NCBI RefSeq assembly: GCF_002056295.1
Contig: NZ_CP020100.1
Location: 442,001-506,000, forward strand
Direction: 5' to 3'
Source of the DNA: Halopseudomonas phragmitis
GTDB taxonomy: Bacteria; Pseudomonadota; Gammaproteobacteria; Pseudomonadales; Pseudomonadaceae
Length of the DNA: 64,000 nt
Made by a program: the position numbers and the translations under genes. A model generated the notes under the pieces. That model worked only from the letters and a program-made list of their open reading frames with translations, was not told the DNA's origin and made no database searches. Of the stretch, positions 59,519 to 64,000 are shown piece by piece; the first letter of the stretch is position 1; every line of letters begins with the position of its first letter.

Positions 59519-61497
59519 GCCAGGATCCCTCCGACCCGAAACGCCGCCATTTTCTCGCCACCAGCAGCATCCTCGGCGCCGCCGGGGCGCTGTGGTCCAC
59601 CCTGCCTTTCGCCGCCATGGTCGGCGACTCATCCGCCAGTTCATCAGGAGGCAACATGAGCGCCGATCTCATTCTCTACAACGGTCGCCTGCACACGGTC
59701 GACCGCGAAAACCCCCAGGCCAGCGCCGTGGCCATCAAGGACGGGCGCTTCGTCGCCGTCGGCAGCGATGCCGAGGCCATGGCCATGCGCGGCGATGCCA
59801 CCCGCGTGATCAACCTGCAGAAACGCACCGTCATACCCGGCCTCAACGACTCGCACCTGCACCTGATCCGCGGTGGCCTCAATTACAATCTGGAGCTGCG
59901 TTGGGAAGGCGTGCCGTCGCTGGCCGACGCCTTGCGCATGCTCAAGGAACAAGCCGACCGCACACCAACGCCGCAGTGGGTGCGCGTGGTCGGCGGCTGG
60001 ACCGAATTCCAGTTTGCCGAAAAACGCCTGCCGACCCTGGATGAACTGAACAAGGCGGCGCCCGACACCCCGGTGTTCGTCTTGCACCTCTACGACCGCG
60101 CCCTGCTCAACCGCGCCGCGCTGCGCGCCGTGGGCTACGACAAGAACACGCCGAATCCGCCCGGCGGCGAGATCCAGCGCGATGCCAGCGGCGAGCCCAC
60201 CGGCATGCTGATCGCACGGCCCAATGCGCTGATCCTCTACGCTACCCTGGCCAAGGGACCGACGCTGCCGCTGGAGTATCAGGTCAACTCCACCCGCCAG
60301 TTCATGCGCGAGCTCAACCGCCTGGGCGTGACCAGCGCCATCGACGCTGGCGGCGGTTACCAGAACTACCCCGACGACTACCAGGTGATCCAGGAGCTGG
60401 CCGACAAGGATCAGCTCACCGTGCGCATCGCCTATAACCTGTTTACCCAGAAACCCAAGGAAGAGCTGACCGACTTCAAGAACTGGACCGGCAGCGTCAA
60501 ACTACACCAGGGCGATGATTTCCTCCGTCACAACGGCGCGGGCGAAATGCTGGTGTTCTCCGCCGCCGACTTCGAGGACTTTGTCGAGCCGCGTCCAGAC
60601 CTGGCACCGAGCATGGAAGCCGATCTGGAGCCGGTGGTGCGTCATCTGGTCGAGCAGCGCTGGCCGTTCCGCCTGCACGCCACCTACGACGAATCCATCT
60701 CGCGCATGCTCGACGTGTTCGAGAAGGTCGACCGCGACATGCCGTTCAACGGCCTGCCCTGGCTGTTCGACCACGCCGAGACCATCAGCCCGCGCAACAT
60801 CGAGCGGGTACGGGCGCTTGGCGGCGGCATTGCCATCCAGCACCGCATGGCCTTTCAGGGCGAGTACTTCATCGACCGTTACGGCGCCAAGGCCGCCGAA
60901 GCCACCCCGCCGATCCAGCGCATGCTGGCCGAAGGCGTGCCGGTCGGTGCGGGTACCGACGCCACCCGCGTGGCCAGCTACAACCCCTGGACGGCGCTGT
61001 ACTGGCTGGTCAGCGGCAAGACGGTCGGCGGCACCACGCTCAACCCGCAGGGCCTTTCGCGCGACACCGCGTTGCAGCTGTTCACCCACGGCAGCGCCTG
61101 GTTCTCCAGCGAACAGGGCAAGAAGGGCCAGATCAAGGTCGGTCAACTGGCCGACCTGGTGGCCTTGAGCGCGGACTTCTTCAGCATCGAGGAAGAACAG
61201 ATCAAGTGGCTGGAGTCGGTACTGACCATCGTCGGCGGCAAGGTAGTGCATGGCACCGGCGAGTTCGACAAGCTCGCCCCGCCGACGCTGCCGGTACTGC
61301 CGGACTGGTCGCCGGTGGCGATGGTGCCCGGGCATTGGAAGCCGGCAGCGGCGCCCATGGCCGCCAGCATCCACCAGTGCATCGGCGCCTGCGCGGTGCA
61401 TGCCCACCAGCATGACCGCGCACGCCGCAGCAATGTGCCGGTGAGCGATCACCAGGGTTTCTGGGGCGCCTTCGGCTGCTCGTGCTTTGCCTTCTGA
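59515..61497 (+). CDS. Tat-signal amidohydrolase (YtcJ-like)
   Basis: A 660-residue metal-dependent hydrolase. Residues 10-11 in PKRRHFLATSS form a twin-arginine motif with a hydrophobic stretch to about 36, so a folded export is likely. The metal site begins NDSHLHLIRGG, and the pattern of His, Lys and Asp to GTDATRVASYNPW fits the amidohydrolase superfamily. The C-terminus has CIGACAVHAHQHD and GCSCFAF. GAGGA precedes the ATG at 59515. A second ATG at 59656 follows AGGAGG and would give a protein without the signal. Confidence 0.88.
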   Translation: MSQDPSDPKRRHFLATSSILGAAGALWSTLPFAAMVGDSSASSSGGNMSADLILYNGRLHTVDRENPQASAVAIKDGRFVAVGSDAEAMAMRGDATRVINLQKRTVIPGLNDSHLHLIRGGLNYNLELRWEGVPSLADALRMLKEQADRTPTPQWVRVVGGWTEFQFAEKRLPTLDELNKAAPDTPVFVLHLYDRALLNRAALRAVGYDKNTPNPPGGEIQRDASGEPTGMLIARPNALILYATLAKGPTLPLEYQVNSTRQFMRELNRLGVTSAIDAGGGYQNYPDDYQVIQELADKDQLTVRIAYNLFTQKPKEELTDFKNWTGSVKLHQGDDFLRHNGAGEMLVFSAADFEDFVEPRPDLAPSMEADLEPVVRHLVEQRWPFRLHATYDESISRMLDVFEKVDRDMPFNGLPWLFDHAETISPRNIERVRALGGGIAIQHRMAFQGEYFIDRYGAKAAEATPPIQRMLAEGVPVGAGTDATRVASYNPWTALYWLVSGKTVGGTTLNPQGLSRDTALQLFTHGSAWFSSEQGKKGQIKVGQLADLVALSADFFSIEEEQIKWLESVLTIVGGKVVHGTGEFDKLAPPTLPVLPDWSPVAMVPGHWKPAAAPMAASIHQCIGACAVHAHQHDRARRSNVPVSDHQGFWGAFGCSCFAF

Positions 61498-61498
61498 C

Positions 61499-63115
61499 AT
61501 GGCCAGCGAAAAACCCTCGCCCTGGGGTGCACTCAAGCACAGCACCTTCCGCTGGCTGTGGCTGGCCAGCATCGCCTCGAACATCGGCACCTGGATGCAC
61601 GAAGTCGGTGCCGGCTGGCTGATGACCAGCCTGTCGGCCAACCCCATGCACGTGGCGCTGGTGCAGGTCGCCGGTTCAGCGCCGATGTTCCTCCTGGCGC
61701 TGCCGGCCGGGGCCATGGCCGACATTATCGACAAGCGTCGCTACCTGCTCGGCGTGCAGTTGTGGATGGCGGCGGTAGCCAGTCTGCTGGCCGTGCTTAC
61801 CCTGCTCGGCCTGACCACGGTCTGGCTGCTGCTGAGCATGACCCTGGCCATGGGCGTCGGCACCGCGCTGATGATGCCGGCCTGGTCGGCGCTGACGCCG
61901 GAGCTGGTGAGCAAGCGCGACCTGCCCTCAGCCATCGCCCTGTCCAGCCTCGGCATCAACGTCGCCCGCGCCCTCGGCCCGGCCATCGCCGGGGTACTGG
62001 TCAGCTTGAGCGGCCCTTGGGCGACCTTCGCCCTCAACGCCCTGTCGTTCTTCGCGGTCATGGTGGTGCTGCTGACCTGGAAGCGCGAGCGCCAGGTCGC
62101 CACCTTCCCGGCCGAACGCCTGCTTGGCGCCATCCGCGCTGGCTGGCGCTACAGCCGGGCCTCAAAACCGCTGCAGGCGGTACTGGTGCGTGCCGCGGTA
62201 TTCTTCGTCGGTGCCAGCGCCGGCATGTCGCTACTGCCTTTGATCGTGCGCGGCGAGTTGCAGGGCAGCGCCAGCGACTTCGGCCTGATGCTCGGCAGTG
62301 TCGGCGTCGGTGCAGTACTTGGCGCCACCTTGCTGCCGCGCGTTCGCGAGCGCATCAGCAGTGACCGCCTGGTGTTGCTGGCCAGCCTGCTCTACGCCCT
62401 GGTGCTGGTGGCTCTGGCCAGCCTGCGCCACTTTGCCGCCTTGCTGCCGGTGATGCTGCTCAGTGGTGCGGCGTGGATCGCCGTACTGTCCAGCCTGCAG
62501 GTCGCCGCGCAAACCTCGGTGCCGGACTGGGTCAGGGCGCGGGCTCTTTCCGTCTATATCCTGGTGTTCTTCGGCAGCATGGCCGCCGGCGGCGCGCTCT
62601 GGGGGTTCGTCGCCAGTCATGCCTCCATCCCGCTCGCCCTGCTCGCCGCAGCCGGATGCCTGGCGCTGGGCGTGCTACTGACTCCCCGTTTCCCGTTGCC
62701 GGTTACCGAAGCCGAGGACCTAGCGCCATCGCTGCACTGGCCAGTGCCGATTCTGGCCAACGAGTCCGACCGCGAACGCGGTCCGGTGATGGTCACGCTG
62801 CAATATGACGTCGCGCCGGAGCATGCCATGGCCTTCTGCCAGGCGATGAATGAAGTGGCACGAATGCGCAGACGCAACGGCGCGTTCTCCTGGGGGCTGG
62901 TGCAGAACAGCGAGAATCCTCGGCATTGGCAGGAGTTCTTCTTCGACGAGTCCTGGCTCGAACATCTGCGCCATCACGGCCGGGTCACCCGCGCCGAGCA
63001 GCGCATCGAGGCTGCTGCCAGACGATTCCAGAGCCCTGGAGTACCAATTCTCATCGAGCACTTCCTGGTGCCCGCCAAGGACACCCCCCAGCCAGCGGAA
63101 TCAGCGCATGCCTAA
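61499..63115 (+). CDS. MFS transporter (EntS-like) with C-terminal soluble domain
   Basis: A 538-residue transporter of the major facilitator superfamily with about 12 helices (residues 15-405), including the loop ADIIDKRRYLLG. The last 120 residues (about 418-538) form a soluble domain with repeated GPVMVTLQYDVAPEHAMAFCQAMNEV, resembling an antibiotic-biosynthesis-monooxygenase-like dimer fold. The ATG at 61499 starts one base after the amidohydrolase stop; no ribosome site is visible. A substrate is not known. Confidence 0.85.
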   Translation: MASEKPSPWGALKHSTFRWLWLASIASNIGTWMHEVGAGWLMTSLSANPMHVALVQVAGSAPMFLLALPAGAMADIIDKRRYLLGVQLWMAAVASLLAVLTLLGLTTVWLLLSMTLAMGVGTALMMPAWSALTPELVSKRDLPSAIALSSLGINVARALGPAIAGVLVSLSGPWATFALNALSFFAVMVVLLTWKRERQVATFPAERLLGAIRAGWRYSRASKPLQAVLVRAAVFFVGASAGMSLLPLIVRGELQGSASDFGLMLGSVGVGAVLGATLLPRVRERISSDRLVLLASLLYALVLVALASLRHFAALLPVMLLSGAAWIAVLSSLQVAAQTSVPDWVRARALSVYILVFFGSMAAGGALWGFVASHASIPLALLAAAGCLALGVLLTPRFPLPVTEAEDLAPSLHWPVPILANESDRERGPVMVTLQYDVAPEHAMAFCQAMNEVARMRRRNGAFSWGLVQNSENPRHWQEFFFDESWLEHLRHHGRVTRAEQRIEAAARRFQSPGVPILIEHFLVPAKDTPQPAESAHA

Positions 63116-63165
63116 CCCTAGCTACAGTGACTGCCCCAGGCAGAGCACGACATACTGAATCGGAC

Positions 63166-63930
63166 ATGCATAGGCACGCTCTGTTCATCCATGGCTGCTG
63201 GCTCACTCCTGCAATTTGGGATTCGTTCCAGCGGCGCTTCAGAGCATGTGGCTATAGCTGCAGCGCACCGTCCTGGCCACAAGACCCGAAAGATCAGCCC
63301 GGAGAGCCCAAACAGCAAATGGCGCAATTGAGTATCCGCTCACTCCTCGCTTACTACGAAGAACACATTCGCACTTTAGACCAACCTCCAGTTTTGATCG
63401 GTCACGACCTCGGCGGCCTGCTGGTGCAATTACTACTCGACCGTGGCCTGGGTCAGGCGGGCATAGCAATCAGCCCGCTACCGCCTCGCGCAAGCCTGCT
63501 AGATTTGTACCGTAGCCGTCACTGGTTGCTACAGTGGGCAGGCTGGCGCAACATGCTGTACATGAGACATGAGTATTTCGCGCACAATATGGCGCAAAAC
63601 CTGACACCGGAGCAGCAATACGCTGCCTATGCGCGACACATCGTACCGGCACCGGGCAGAGTGTTCTTCGAGGCCACGCTTGGGATAGGCAGTCGCCTTG
63701 ATTTCTCCAATGCCGACCGTGCGCCTCTACTACTGGTCGCAGGAGGCCAGGCCCGGACCGTTCGCGCCAACATGGTTGCCGCCACTTATCGTCGCTATCG
63801 ACGCTCGGCAGCCGTAACCAGCTTCAAGCAGTTCCCCGGCTACAGCCACTGGCTGATCGCCGAGCCCGGATGGGAAACAATCGCCGACTACAGCATTGAA
63901 TGGGCGCAGAACCAACTTGGACGCTTCTAG
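63166..63930 (+). CDS. Alpha/beta-fold hydrolase with Asp at the nucleophile elbow
   Basis: A 254-residue alpha/beta hydrolase. The oxyanion region is FIHGCW and the nucleophile elbow is VLIGHDLGGLLVQ, with Asp81 in place of the usual Ser. The catalytic His is probably in GYSHWLIAEPG near the end. Asp nucleophiles occur in epoxide hydrolases and haloalkane dehalogenases, so these are possible. It lies 50 bases after the MFS gene. Confidence 0.82.
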   Translation: MHRHALFIHGCWLTPAIWDSFQRRFRACGYSCSAPSWPQDPKDQPGEPKQQMAQLSIRSLLAYYEEHIRTLDQPPVLIGHDLGGLLVQLLLDRGLGQAGIAISPLPPRASLLDLYRSRHWLLQWAGWRNMLYMRHEYFAHNMAQNLTPEQQYAAYARHIVPAPGRVFFEATLGIGSRLDFSNADRAPLLLVAGGQARTVRANMVAATYRRYRRSAAVTSFKQFPGYSHWLIAEPGWETIADYSIEWAQNQLGRF

Positions 63931-64000
63931 ACAACCGCTGGCCTCACTACCCTGCCTCGGCATTGTACTTGGCCTGTTTTGCCTGTTGCTTTTCAGCCCC
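63917..64000 (+). CDS. Possible start of a membrane or secreted protein, cut by the window edge
   Basis: A TTG at 63917 opens 28 codons with no stop, ending in the hydrophobic run GIVLGLFCLLLFSP, like a signal peptide or first helix. It overlaps the end of the hydrolase gene by 14 bases and has no clear ribosome site. Only the complete sequence could confirm it. Confidence 0.3.
   Translation, partial: MDASRQPLASLPCLGIVLGLFCLLLFSP

Overview
The window comes from the chromosome of a GC-rich gammaproteobacterium, almost certainly a member of the Pseudomonadaceae. The support is gene order and protein sequence: rpsO-pnp, truB, rbfA, infB, nusA, rimP with an initiator tRNA; tpiA-secG; ftsH-folP-glmM; carAB-greA-rlmE; dnaJ-dnaK-grpE divergent from recN; fur divergent from bamE; and a tmRNA whose tag reads ANDDNYALAA. 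The genus cannot be fixed from sequence reading alone.

Layout. 1-9.8 kb is accessory housekeeping: a partial RNA phosphodiesterase, WrbA, a zinc-ribbon rhomboid protease, a PAS-GGDEF diguanylate cyclase, RsuA, an alternative oxidase, an NfeD-slipin membrane-quality pair, an unknown lipoprotein and an MscS channel. 9.8-30.9 kb is a long, nearly all minus-strand core block for translation, RNA decay, cell wall, folate and carbamoyl phosphate. 31-42.9 kb holds one secreted orphan, dapB, the DnaK chaperone genes with two clear heat-shock promoters, SOS-controlled recN, fur/bamE, rnfH/ratA, an NSS transporter, smpB and ssrA.

42.9-52.5 kb looks like a defence island next to ssrA. It holds a NYN-family nuclease, the last roughly 30 codons of a tyrosine recombinase (an integrase relic), and a tightly packed operon hsdM - small ORF - hsdS - hsdR - mrr - NERD nuclease. 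The small ORF (43 codons, 50349-50480) overlaps hsdM by ATGA and hsdS by GTGA, so it fills the gap between the two genes exactly. It is the item I would check first.

52.7-58.3 kb is a six-gene minus-strand operon: a small membrane protein, a winged-helix regulator, ExbB, ExbD, a TonB/TolA-like transducer and an 864-residue lipoprotein with an LprI-like N-terminus and ankyrin repeats. It has no outer-membrane receptor gene. 58.6-64 kb is a plus-strand cluster: an isochorismatase-fold hydrolase, a small membrane peptide, a Tat-signal amidohydrolase with a second strong internal start, an MFS exporter and an alpha/beta hydrolase whose nucleophile position is Asp.

Regulatory structure is rich. 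There are tandem terminators in front of rimP, a terminator-like hairpin in the carA leader, another in the leader of the NYN gene, a 26-bp stem between rbfA and infB, and stem-loops between rpsO and pnp and between dnaK and dnaJ. All calls are from reading the sequence; no database or folding program was used.
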